Below the pieces are notes generated by a model. It had not been told where the DNA came from, did not search any database, and saw only the letters and a list, made by a program, of their open reading frames with translations. A stretch of DNA of 64,000 nt from an uncultured Bacteroidales bacterium (lineage in GTDB: Bacteria; Bacteroidota; Bacteroidia; Bacteroidales; Muribaculaceae): NCBI GenBank assembly GCA_902793405.1, contig CADBDH010000003.1, forward strand, positions 30,525 through 94,524, read 5' to 3'. Positions 33,940 through 41,940 of the stretch are shown here, in pieces (the stretch's first letter is position 1; each line of letters opens with the position of its first letter). Made by a program: the position numbers and the translations under genes.

Positions 33940-36900
33940 TTAGAACACCTGGGTGATGTCGACGGCAATCTTGTCTTCATCGTTATTAGCGGGATTGAAC
34001 ATGATGTCAAAGTTCCATGTACCAGTCTCGATAATGTAGATGTACCAGTCTTGAGCAGGCCATGCATAGTCCCAAGAGTGATCTTGAACGACTTTGAACT
34101 TGATTTCGGTGCCCTCGGTGAAATAACCGGCCTTGGTCAAATGGTAGATACCGTCATCACCCTTAACCATTTCGTTGCCAGGATAGTTGACGTCCCAGTC
34201 GCTTTCAAACAGGTTCATGGTACCGGCAACGGTGTAAACGTGCTCAACGGGTTCAACGTCACCGGTCTTGGTTACCGTGCAGGTGATGCGGTCAGCATCG
34301 GGAGCATCGGGGTTGAAGGTAATGACGATGTCATAAATGCCTTCCCCGGGTACGTTAGCAACCCAGTTGTTCATGCCGATGGGCCACTCGTAGATGCTGT
34401 AGTCGTGGTTGCCCACAACCTTGAACTCGAAGTTGCCGTACAGGGTTACGCCGGTCTTGCTCCAGGTGTAGACGCCATCAGCACCCTTAACCATGTTGTT
34501 GTTCTCGTCGTTGGTATTCCAGCTGCTGCCAAAGATAGACTCAGGACCTACAACGGTGTAAACCATCTCCTGGGTGGGCCAGGTGCCACTCAGCAGATAG
34601 TCAATCAGGGTGGTTACGTCGGCAATGTTGACGTTGCCGTCGTTGGTCACGTCGGCAGCTGCAAGGTTGAGCGGCGTATCGTTGTTGAGCATGTAGTCGA
34701 TCAGGATGGTAACGTCAGAGATGTTCACGTTGCCGTCATCGTTCACGTCACCGCGGGTGAACTCGGGTTCCACGGGCTCCTCGGGGAAGACGATGGTGTA
34801 GGTCGAGGTGCCCTTGAGCGACGTTTGCGTGCCCTCGGTGTAGAAGTAGGTCTTGATGAAGTACCTCCAGCCGTCAATCACGTTGGTCATGTCGAACTGC
34901 ATCGTCTCGCTCTCGCCGGGAGCCAGTGTCAGGTGCTTGTTGACGCCTTGTACGCTGGTGCCGCTTGTGTTATAGATGTTTTTGTACAGCTTGGCCGAGA
35001 TGTCCTCGTCGTAGGTGGTCTGGCCATTGTTGGTAATGGTGAGCACGACGCTGAACTTGTCACTGGTGATAATCTTGTTATCGGCATCGGTGATGTCCAA
35101 AATACTTATGGTAGCGCTCAACGAAGCGGCGGGCATCGGGTTGAGAGTAATGGTGCGGGTAGCGATGGGATCGGAGCCATTATCGTTCCAAGACCAGGTG
35201 AGGACGTGGTCGTCAGCGGTGTTGCTCATGTACATGTAGGGGATGTTACCGGTCTCGCCAGGTGCCAGGCCCACAAAGGCGGTGCCGAAGAAGGCACCGT
35301 CGGCAAACATGTAGAGCAACTCGTTGCTCGACGTTCCGTTATTGGTCATGTTGAGCTCGATGTTGACGGGGCGACCATTGTGCATGTTGCCCGCCATGGT
35401 GATGTCGTTGACGGTGTAGTTGCGCTCACCTGACGTTCCATAGCCGGTGAAGTGGCACTGGTTGCCGTCGAAGGTCACCTCGATGTAGTTGACGTCGGCG
35501 CCGATGCAGGGACGCCAGTTGTCCTGGCCGTACTCGCTGTACATGGGCAGGATGCGGTAGGTGCCGCTGGTCATGTCCTCGCCGAAGTTGAGCTCCTTGC
35601 CCTGAAGATTATAGTAGTTGCCAGGTTTGCAGTCGGTACCATAACTGCTATAGAGCCTCTTAATCATCTGATCGCCATCGAAGAGGCCCCAACCAAAGCG
35701 CACGGTCATCAAGTCGGCTGTGTAGTTGTAGAAGCGGCCCGAGACGTAAGCAGTGAATGGATCACTGGTATAAGCGCGGGTGTCGGTGTAGCTGTCGAGT
35801 TTCATCTGTGCTGCCGTGAGCTCAAATACTGAAGTGCCGTCATTGTTGGGCTGCAGACCTAGAAGGGCAGCCTGGCTGTAGATGTATCCATAAGGGCCAT
35901 CGGCGCTACCTGTGCCCTGCTCGTCGGGATTGAGCACATTGAGCAGGAAGTAGCCGTTGCTTTGGCCGTTCCAGCCCCAGTTGATGTGGAACATGCCGTT
36001 GCCGTCATAGCCGTCGCAGATGAATGCGTGGCCACTCGAGGCCTTGCTGCCGCTATAGATAACGGGGCGGCCGGCTGCGATTTCGGCATAGAGGGCATCG
36101 GCCCAACCCTGCGTGGTGTAGTTGTAACGGCTCACGAAGTGTGCACCGGCATCGTAGTCAAAGTAGGTGGCCAATCTGAGAGGGATGCGTCCGCTGGTAG
36201 CACCCGATGACGAAGTCTTGAAGTTCATCTCAACAGCCTGGGCGCAATACAGCGTCAACTTGGCTGCTGCCAAGGCGGCCTCGCTCAGCGTGTCGGTGGT
36301 CTGGTAGGTGCTCTGCATGAGGTCCCATTCAAACGTGGTCACGGGCAACTCGGGCATATCGATCTTGAGCGTTTCAGTCTGGTAGGCTGGAATCGGCTGC
36401 GTGGTGCTGGCAGGCCACTGCCAGTAGTAGAGCACCTGAGCCATTGCCGTGGCTACACAGCCCGCATAGGCATGCTTGGTCGCCGAAATGAAGGGGAGCA
36501 AGATGTTATAGGGGTTGTTCTGTGACCAGGCGGCATTGACCAGCGGCCTGATGGCAGGAGCCGACGTGAGGGGATGTGCCGGCTTGGCATAAGTGGCCAG
36601 TGCCTCGATCTGGGCGGCATAACCCTCGAGCATGTACTGCATGGCCTCGGGCATGTTCTGGCTGTCAAAGGTGCCGTTGTCGCTGTAGCCCAGCACGGCG
36701 GGCGCACGGTCGTCACCGGCAACGATGACATATCCGCCCTGATTGCCTGTGAAGACATAATAGGCCGCATTGTCGGTCCCGGCAGATTTTGCCATAGGAG
36801 CCTTGTGGGCCATTCTCAGGCTGGGTGAATGCATCGAGTGGCTAGCCATGAAGCTGGCTGCGATGCCACGTGCCTGATTCTCGTTGATAGGTGCGGCCCA

Positions 36901-36957
36901 TGCGGTGGTGATGGCCAGCAGGCACATCACGACTAGGAGGTTTTTAACTTTTCTCAT
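33940..36957 (-). CDS. C10-family (streptopain-like) peptidase with dockerin and two SusE/F-like modules
   Basis: Secreted cysteine peptidase, 1005 aa. Signal peptide 1-21. A SpeB-type propeptide follows (about 22-145, NENQARGIAASFMASHSM). The catalytic domain has Cys167 (AYAGCVATAMAQV), His310 (SSGHAFICDGYDG) and the NWGW box (326-329). Beta-sandwich repeats follow, then two dockerin-like repeats near 735-795 (GDVNDDGNVNISDV and DVTNDGNVNIADV). Unlike its three paralogues it continues with two related modules of about 100 residues (VYTVVGPESIFGSSWN and VYTVAGTMNLFESDWD), like the C-terminal carbohydrate-binding modules of SusE/SusF. It may therefore attack glycoproteins or stay near glycan. 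Promoter-proximal sequence and signal peptide are nearly the same as in the next gene. Confidence 0.9.
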   Translation of the reverse strand: MRKVKNLLVVMCLLAITTAWAAPINENQARGIAASFMASHSMHSPSLRMAHKAPMAKSAGTDNAAYYVFTGNQGGYVIVAGDDRAPAVLGYSDNGTFDSQNMPEAMQYMLEGYAAQIEALATYAKPAHPLTSAPAIRPLVNAAWSQNNPYNILLPFISATKHAYAGCVATAMAQVLYYWQWPASTTQPIPAYQTETLKIDMPELPVTTFEWDLMQSTYQTTDTLSEAALAAAKLTLYCAQAVEMNFKTSSSGATSGRIPLRLATYFDYDAGAHFVSRYNYTTQGWADALYAEIAAGRPVIYSGSKASSGHAFICDGYDGNGMFHINWGWNGQSNGYFLLNVLNPDEQGTGSADGPYGYIYSQAALLGLQPNNDGTSVFELTAAQMKLDSYTDTRAYTSDPFTAYVSGRFYNYTADLMTVRFGWGLFDGDQMIKRLYSSYGTDCKPGNYYNLQGKELNFGEDMTSGTYRILPMYSEYGQDNWRPCIGADVNYIEVTFDGNQCHFTGYGTSGERNYTVNDITMAGNMHNGRPVNIELNMTNNGTSSNELLYMFADGAFFGTAFVGLAPGETGNIPYMYMSNTADDHVLTWSWNDNGSDPIATRTITLNPMPAASLSATISILDITDADNKIITSDKFSVVLTITNNGQTTYDEDISAKLYKNIYNTSGTSVQGVNKHLTLAPGESETMQFDMTNVIDGWRYFIKTYFYTEGTQTSLKGTSTYTIVFPEEPVEPEFTRGDVNDDGNVNISDVTILIDYMLNNDTPLNLAAADVTNDGNVNIADVTTLIDYLLSGTWPTQEMVYTVVGPESIFGSSWNTNDENNNMVKGADGVYTWSKTGVTLYGNFEFKVVGNHDYSIYEWPIGMNNWVANVPGEGIYDIVITFNPDAPDADRITCTVTKTGDVEPVEHVYTVAGTMNLFESDWDVNYPGNEMVKGDDGIYHLTKAGYFTEGTEIKFKVVQDHSWDYAWPAQDWYIYIIETGTWNFDIMFNPANNDEDKIAVDITQVF

Positions 36958-36990
36958 TTGTACGCGTTTATTAATTAAGGTGAATAATTC

Positions 36991-37102
36991 CTAATTAAGA
37001 ATGATGCTGATAAAAGCATTGGCATCGGCAACCTTGTCTTCGCTGGTGGAATCCCGGTTGCTGCCGGATACGGACTCAATGCCGGTAACTGTTTAAATCA
37101 TC
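36991..37102 (-). pseudogene. Relic C-terminal extension of peptidase 2, fused to a dockerin tail end
   Basis: The minus strand after the stop of the peptidase at 37103 still reads KMI-stop-TVTGIESVSGS. This aligns with EMVYTVVGPESIFGS of peptidase 1, and it then passes into VADANAFISIILN followed by a stop (36991), the last part of a dockerin repeat. Two defects are visible: one extra G in the run at 37111-37114 (GGGG here, GGG in the matching site of peptidase 1), which shifts the frame to an early stop, and an in-frame TAA replacing the Tyr codon. Confidence 0.7.
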
Positions 37103-39490
37103 TTATTGGTGGGGCCAGCTGCCACTCAGCAGATAGTCGATCAGGGTGGTGACGTCAGCAATGTTGACACTGCCGTCTTTGGTCACGTCGGCAGCTGCAA
37201 GGTTGAGCGGCGTATCGTTGTTGAGCATATAGTCAATCAGGGTGGTGACGTCTGAGATGTTGACGTTGCCGTCATCGTTAACGTCACCGAGGGTGAACTC
37301 GGGTTCCACGGGCTCCTCGGGGAAGACGATAGTGTAATAGGGAGTGGTGGAATCAAGCACTGCTTGACCATTGCTGTAGTAGTAGATAGCGGCAAAATAC
37401 CTCCATCCATCGATGACATTGTCCAGGTCGAACTGCAGTTCGGTGGTCTCGCCAGGACCGATGCTGACGAACTGGTTCTCGATTTGTGCATTGCTGCCGT
37501 AGGTGCCGTCAAGGTTCTTGTACAGCTTCACGGTGATGTCTTCCTGATAGTCCACGGAGTCGTTGTTGGTAATGGTGAGCTTGACACTGTACTTATCGCT
37601 GGTGACAATGCTGTTAGCATAATCGGTGACGTTAAGCACCTCTGACGTGATTCTCAGGTTGGCGGTGGGCATTTGGGTGATATTGAGCACTGTTTGGGAA
37701 ATGGGGTCGCTGCCGTCCTGGTTCAACGAGAACGTGCAGGTGTAGGTGCCAGGCGCCGTGGGCAGGAACGTGAACATGATGTCACCACTTGCACCGGGCT
37801 CAATGCCCAGATAGGCCGTTGAATTGAACGCGCCATTGACGTGCATGTACAGCAAATCGTTTTGAGAAGTGCCGTTGTTGGTTATGTTCAGCGTGAGGTG
37901 CACGGGGCGGCCATGGTGCAATGCGCCATCATGGTTTATCTCATTGACCATGTAGTCCCGCGTGCCGGCCGAACCTTGGCCAGTAACCGTGCAGTTGTCA
38001 CCGTCGATGGTCACCTCGATGTAATTCACATCGGCTCCCACACACGGGCGCCAGTTATTGGCTCCATACTCGCTGTAGATGGGCACGATGCGGTAGGTGC
38101 CGCTGGTGATGCCGCTGCCAAAACTCAGCTCCTGGCCGTTGGTGGAGAAGAAGTAACCTGATGGGAGTGAAGTGCTGCCGCTCCGATAGAGGACAGACAG
38201 CAGCTCGTCGCCTTGATAGAATCCCCAACCGAAGCTCACAGCTATTGTTTCGGCAGTGTAGTTGTAGAAACGGCCAGTCACCGTTGCCTTGAAGTTGGCG
38301 TCGCTGGACGTGCGGCTGGTGATAGCACCATTGAGCGCCACGCTGCCTGAGGTCAAGGCAAACTCGCTTTCGCCCTCTCCCGGCTCGATATTGCAGACAA
38401 CATATTGGCCGTAGATGTAGCCGTAGGACTCGCTGGCGCTGCCTGTGCCTTGAGCATCGGGATTGAGCACATTGAGCAGGTAATAACCGTTGCTCATGCC
38501 GTCCCAGCCCCAGTTGATGTGGAACATGCCATTGCCGTCATAGCCGTCGCAGATGAATGCGTGGCCACTTGATGCCTTGCTGCCGCTATAGATCACAGGG
38601 CGGCCTTCAGCCAGCTCACTGTAGATGAAGTCGGCCCAGCTTTGTGTGGTATAATTCTCGCGGTATTCGCAATGAGCGGCACGCTTGTAGCCAAAGTAGG
38701 TGGAAATGGCATCGGGGATGTGGTTGGTGCTGGCTCCCGAAACACCATACTGGAAGTCCATTTTCATCACTTGGTCGCAATACAGCGTGAGTTGGGCGGC
38801 AGCAAGGGCGCCGTCGCTCTCGGTGTCATTGCTCAGATAGGTATCCTGCATCGCGGTCCAGTTGAATTCAATGGGTTCCAGCTGGGGCATGTAGATGCCC
38901 AGGCTCTGGGAGGTGTAAGCGGGAATAGCACTTGTGGGGCATGCTGGCTGTTTCCAGTAATACAGCACCTGGGCCAAGGCTGTGGCGACACAGCCGGCCA
39001 CTGCCTGCTTGCCGTTGTTGAGTATGGGCAGCAGTGTGTTGTATGGTGAATTTTGAGACCACGAGGCGGTAACCAGCGGACGTATGGCGGCACCCGAGGC
39101 GGCGAGGAGCGCCGGCTTGGCACCTTGGGTGAGTGCTGTGATTTGGCTAGCATAGCTTTCCAGCATGTCCTGCATAGCCTCGGGCACATTGTTGCTATCA
39201 TATGTGCCCTTGTCGCTGTAGCCCAGCACTGCAGGCGCGCGGTCGTCACCGGACACGATGACATAACCACCCTGATTGGCATTGAACACATAGAAGGCTG
39301 CATTCTCGCTGCCAACGGAGCTTTTTAATGGCATCTTGTGGGCCATTCTCAGGCTGGGTGAATGCATCGAGTGGCTAGCCATGAAGCTGGCAGCGATGCC
39401 ACGTGCCTGATTCTCGTTGATGGGCGCGGCCCATGCAGTGGTGATGGCCAGCAGGCACATCACGACAAGGAGGTTTTTAATTTTTTTCAT
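37103..39490 (-). CDS. C10-family peptidase with dockerin tail (paralogue 2)
   Basis: Secreted cysteine peptidase, 795 aa. The signal peptide and first 50 residues are almost identical to paralogue 1 (MKKIKNLLVVMCLLAITTAW). Catalytic Cys167 lies in AVAGCVATALAQV, His310 in SSGHAFICDGYDG, and NWGW follows. The middle beta-domains are diverged. The two dockerin-like repeats (GDVNDDGNVNISDVTTLIDY and DVTKDGSVNIADVTTLIDYL) are nearly identical to those of paralogue 1. It stops at SGSWPHQ through a one-base insertion in a G run; the lost extension is described at 36991-37102. All catalytic residues are intact, so the enzyme should be active. Confidence 0.9.
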   Translation of the reverse strand: MKKIKNLLVVMCLLAITTAWAAPINENQARGIAASFMASHSMHSPSLRMAHKMPLKSSVGSENAAFYVFNANQGGYVIVSGDDRAPAVLGYSDKGTYDSNNVPEAMQDMLESYASQITALTQGAKPALLAASGAAIRPLVTASWSQNSPYNTLLPILNNGKQAVAGCVATALAQVLYYWKQPACPTSAIPAYTSQSLGIYMPQLEPIEFNWTAMQDTYLSNDTESDGALAAAQLTLYCDQVMKMDFQYGVSGASTNHIPDAISTYFGYKRAAHCEYRENYTTQSWADFIYSELAEGRPVIYSGSKASSGHAFICDGYDGNGMFHINWGWDGMSNGYYLLNVLNPDAQGTGSASESYGYIYGQYVVCNIEPGEGESEFALTSGSVALNGAITSRTSSDANFKATVTGRFYNYTAETIAVSFGWGFYQGDELLSVLYRSGSTSLPSGYFFSTNGQELSFGSGITSGTYRIVPIYSEYGANNWRPCVGADVNYIEVTIDGDNCTVTGQGSAGTRDYMVNEINHDGALHHGRPVHLTLNITNNGTSQNDLLYMHVNGAFNSTAYLGIEPGASGDIMFTFLPTAPGTYTCTFSLNQDGSDPISQTVLNITQMPTANLRITSEVLNVTDYANSIVTSDKYSVKLTITNNDSVDYQEDITVKLYKNLDGTYGSNAQIENQFVSIGPGETTELQFDLDNVIDGWRYFAAIYYYSNGQAVLDSTTPYYTIVFPEEPVEPEFTLGDVNDDGNVNISDVTTLIDYMLNNDTPLNLAAADVTKDGSVNIADVTTLIDYLLSGSWPHQ

Positions 39491-39522
39491 ATGAACGCGT
39501 TTATTAATAAGGTGAATAATTC

Positions 39523-41886
39523 CTAATTGAGAATGATGCTGATGATGGCATTGGCATCGGCAATGTTGATCTCACCGTTTTTGTCAACGTCGGCACGAGC
39601 CAGCACATCGGGATTGGCACTGCGCCCCAGGATGATGTCGATGACGGCATTGACATCGGCGATGTTCACTTCACGGTCGCCGTTCACGTCGCCCTTGGGA
39701 TAACTGGGCGCCTGGGGGAAGACGATGGTATATGTACCGGTGCCACCATTGCTGATCTGTTCGCCTCCACTGTAATAGTACGTCTTGGCAAAATAGGACC
39801 ACCCGTCCATCACGTCGTCCAGGTCAAACTGCAATCGGGTCGATTGGCCGCCTGCCAGGCTGATGGGCACGGTCTTGGTCTGCACCAGTGTGCCGTAGTT
39901 GCCGTAGGTGTGCTTGTAGAGGTTGATAGTGATGTCTTCGTTATAGGCCGTTGTCGAGTTGTTTTGGACGTTGACCTGTACGCTGAAGCGGTCGCTCGTG
40001 ATGACCCTGTTTTGTGCATCGGTAACATTGAGCGGGCGGGGCTGGAGCGTCAGGCTGGCTGCGGGCATGTCATTGATTGTGATGTTCAAGCCGGTTAAAT
40101 AAGCACTGGGCTTTTCTTCCATAGCGAAGGCGACATAGACGGTGCCTGTCTTGTCGGGCAAATAAATGAATTCCAGATTGTCGCTCTTGCCCTTTTCCAC
40201 ATCAATGTATGCCGAGGAATACATTTTGCCGTCGACAAACATGTAAACCAAGTCGTTGCGCGTGTTGCCATTGTTGGTCATGTTTACCTTGATATTCACA
40301 GGGCGTTTGATGTGCATATGGCCTGTCACATCACAACTGTTGATACTGTAATTGGGAGTGCATGAATTGCCATAAGTGGTCGCATAGCAGTTGTTGTTTT
40401 GGATAGTCACTTCGATGTAGTTGACATCCGAGCCCACACAGGGACGCCAGTTGTAAGCGCCTATCTCGCTGTAGATGGGTATGATGCGGTATGTGCCGCT
40501 AGTGATGTTGCTGCCAAAGGACAGCGTTTCGGTAACTTTGAGGTAATACTGGCTAGCCAGTTGATCTTTAGTGCCGGTCTGGAGCACCCTGAGCAAGGTG
40601 TTGCCATTGTAGAATCCCCAGCCATAGTCAAAACCGATGGTTTGAGCGGTCGTGTTCAGGAAATGGGTGAGAACGGTCATGGAAAAAAAGGCATTCTGAC
40701 TGGTTCGGCTCAGGTTAGAGCTTTCTATAGAGATAAGTCTGTCGGTGACGACAAGCTGCCCTGGTGTTGTGCCCGGCTCAATTCCCGTGACCATTGCTTG
40801 GTCCATGATGTAACCATAGGCTTCATCGGCACTGCCCACTCCCTGGATGTCGGGATTCAACACGTTGAGCAGGAAGTAGCCGTTGCTGCTGCCGTTCCAG
40901 CCCCAGTTGAAGTGGAACATGCCGTTGCCGTCATAGCCGTCGCAGATGAAAGCGTGACTGCCACTCGCTTTGCTTCCGCGGTAAGCGACAGGCCGTCTTG
41001 CCGCCAATTCGTTGTAAAGTGTTTCTTCCCAATTTTGGGTCGAGTAGTATATGCGCCTAATGTATTTGGCGCTGGGCTTGTAGCCAAAATAATTGATCAG
41101 TGCGTTGGGAATATCTCTCGAGTAGGCCGATGAGCCGTTGGGCGTAAAGTCCATGGAGAGCGATTGGGCACAATACAGTGCCAGTGTCGCTACCGACTGG
41201 CCAGCGGCGCTGAGTGTGTCGGAGGTCTCATAGGTGTTGCGCATGTTGTTCCATTCAAAGTCCACAGCAGGCAATAGCGGCATGTAGATGTTCTTCGTCT
41301 CGGTGGTATAGGCGGGAATGGAGGAGGTGGGACGTGCGGGCCATTTCCAGTAATGCATGATCTGGGCCATCGCTGTTGCCACGCAGCCCACGGGGGCATG
41401 CTTGCCGTTGATGAACGGAATGCGGATATTATAAGGAGCCCTTTGTGCCCATTGGGCGCTGATGAGCGGTGCGATAGCGGGTTTGTTGCTCAGGTGTAGC
41501 GCTGCTTCGGCTCCGTGGTCAATCGCCTCGATCTGGGCGGCATAGCCGTTGAGCAGTTCTTGCATGGCCTCGGGCACGTCCTGGCTGTCAAAGGTGCCGT
41601 TGTCGCTGTAACCCAAGATGGCGGGCACGCGGTCGTCACCGGCAACGATGACATATCCGCTACGGCTGGCGTTGAACACATAGTAGGCCGCTTGGCTGTC
41701 TGATGCCGGCGCACCCATCCTGGGCGCTCTCTGCGCCATTCTCAGGTTGGTTGACTGCATGGCATGGCTGGCCATGAACTGGGCCGCAATGCTACGGGCC
41801 TGGGACTCGCTCACGGGGCCGGCCCAGGCCGTTGTGATGGCCAGCAGGCACATCATCGTGATGATACTTTTCAGGTTTTTCTTCAT
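39523..41886 (-). CDS. C10-family peptidase with dockerin tail (paralogue 3)
   Basis: Secreted cysteine peptidase, 787 aa from ATG 41886 (MKKNLKSIIT); an ATG three codons earlier (41895) is possible. Catalytic Cys168 lies in APVGCVATAMAQI and His311 in GSHAFICDGYDG, with FNWGW after it (Phe instead of Ile). The dockerin tail is of the DVNGDREVNIADVNAVIDII / ADVDKNGEINIADANAIISI type, different from paralogues 1 and 2 and like paralogue 4 and the CotH protein. It lies 32 bp from the start of paralogue 2's leader, in a head-to-tail array. Confidence 0.9.
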   Translation of the reverse strand: MKKNLKSIITMMCLLAITTAWAGPVSESQARSIAAQFMASHAMQSTNLRMAQRAPRMGAPASDSQAAYYVFNASRSGYVIVAGDDRVPAILGYSDNGTFDSQDVPEAMQELLNGYAAQIEAIDHGAEAALHLSNKPAIAPLISAQWAQRAPYNIRIPFINGKHAPVGCVATAMAQIMHYWKWPARPTSSIPAYTTETKNIYMPLLPAVDFEWNNMRNTYETSDTLSAAGQSVATLALYCAQSLSMDFTPNGSSAYSRDIPNALINYFGYKPSAKYIRRIYYSTQNWEETLYNELAARRPVAYRGSKASGSHAFICDGYDGNGMFHFNWGWNGSSNGYFLLNVLNPDIQGVGSADEAYGYIMDQAMVTGIEPGTTPGQLVVTDRLISIESSNLSRTSQNAFFSMTVLTHFLNTTAQTIGFDYGWGFYNGNTLLRVLQTGTKDQLASQYYLKVTETLSFGSNITSGTYRIIPIYSEIGAYNWRPCVGSDVNYIEVTIQNNNCYATTYGNSCTPNYSINSCDVTGHMHIKRPVNIKVNMTNNGNTRNDLVYMFVDGKMYSSAYIDVEKGKSDNLEFIYLPDKTGTVYVAFAMEEKPSAYLTGLNITINDMPAASLTLQPRPLNVTDAQNRVITSDRFSVQVNVQNNSTTAYNEDITINLYKHTYGNYGTLVQTKTVPISLAGGQSTRLQFDLDDVMDGWSYFAKTYYYSGGEQISNGGTGTYTIVFPQAPSYPKGDVNGDREVNIADVNAVIDIILGRSANPDVLARADVDKNGEINIADANAIISIILN

Positions 41887-41940
41887 GTTGATCATTTTAG
41901 TATTATTAGAGGTGTTGTTATCATAATGGGGGAGTGTGGA

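Noticed and set aside
34051-35433. Long plus-strand frame opposite peptidase 1
   Set aside because: Antisense shadow of a clear C10/dockerin gene; its Val/Gly/His-rich peptide is typical of reverse translation of GC-rich genes.
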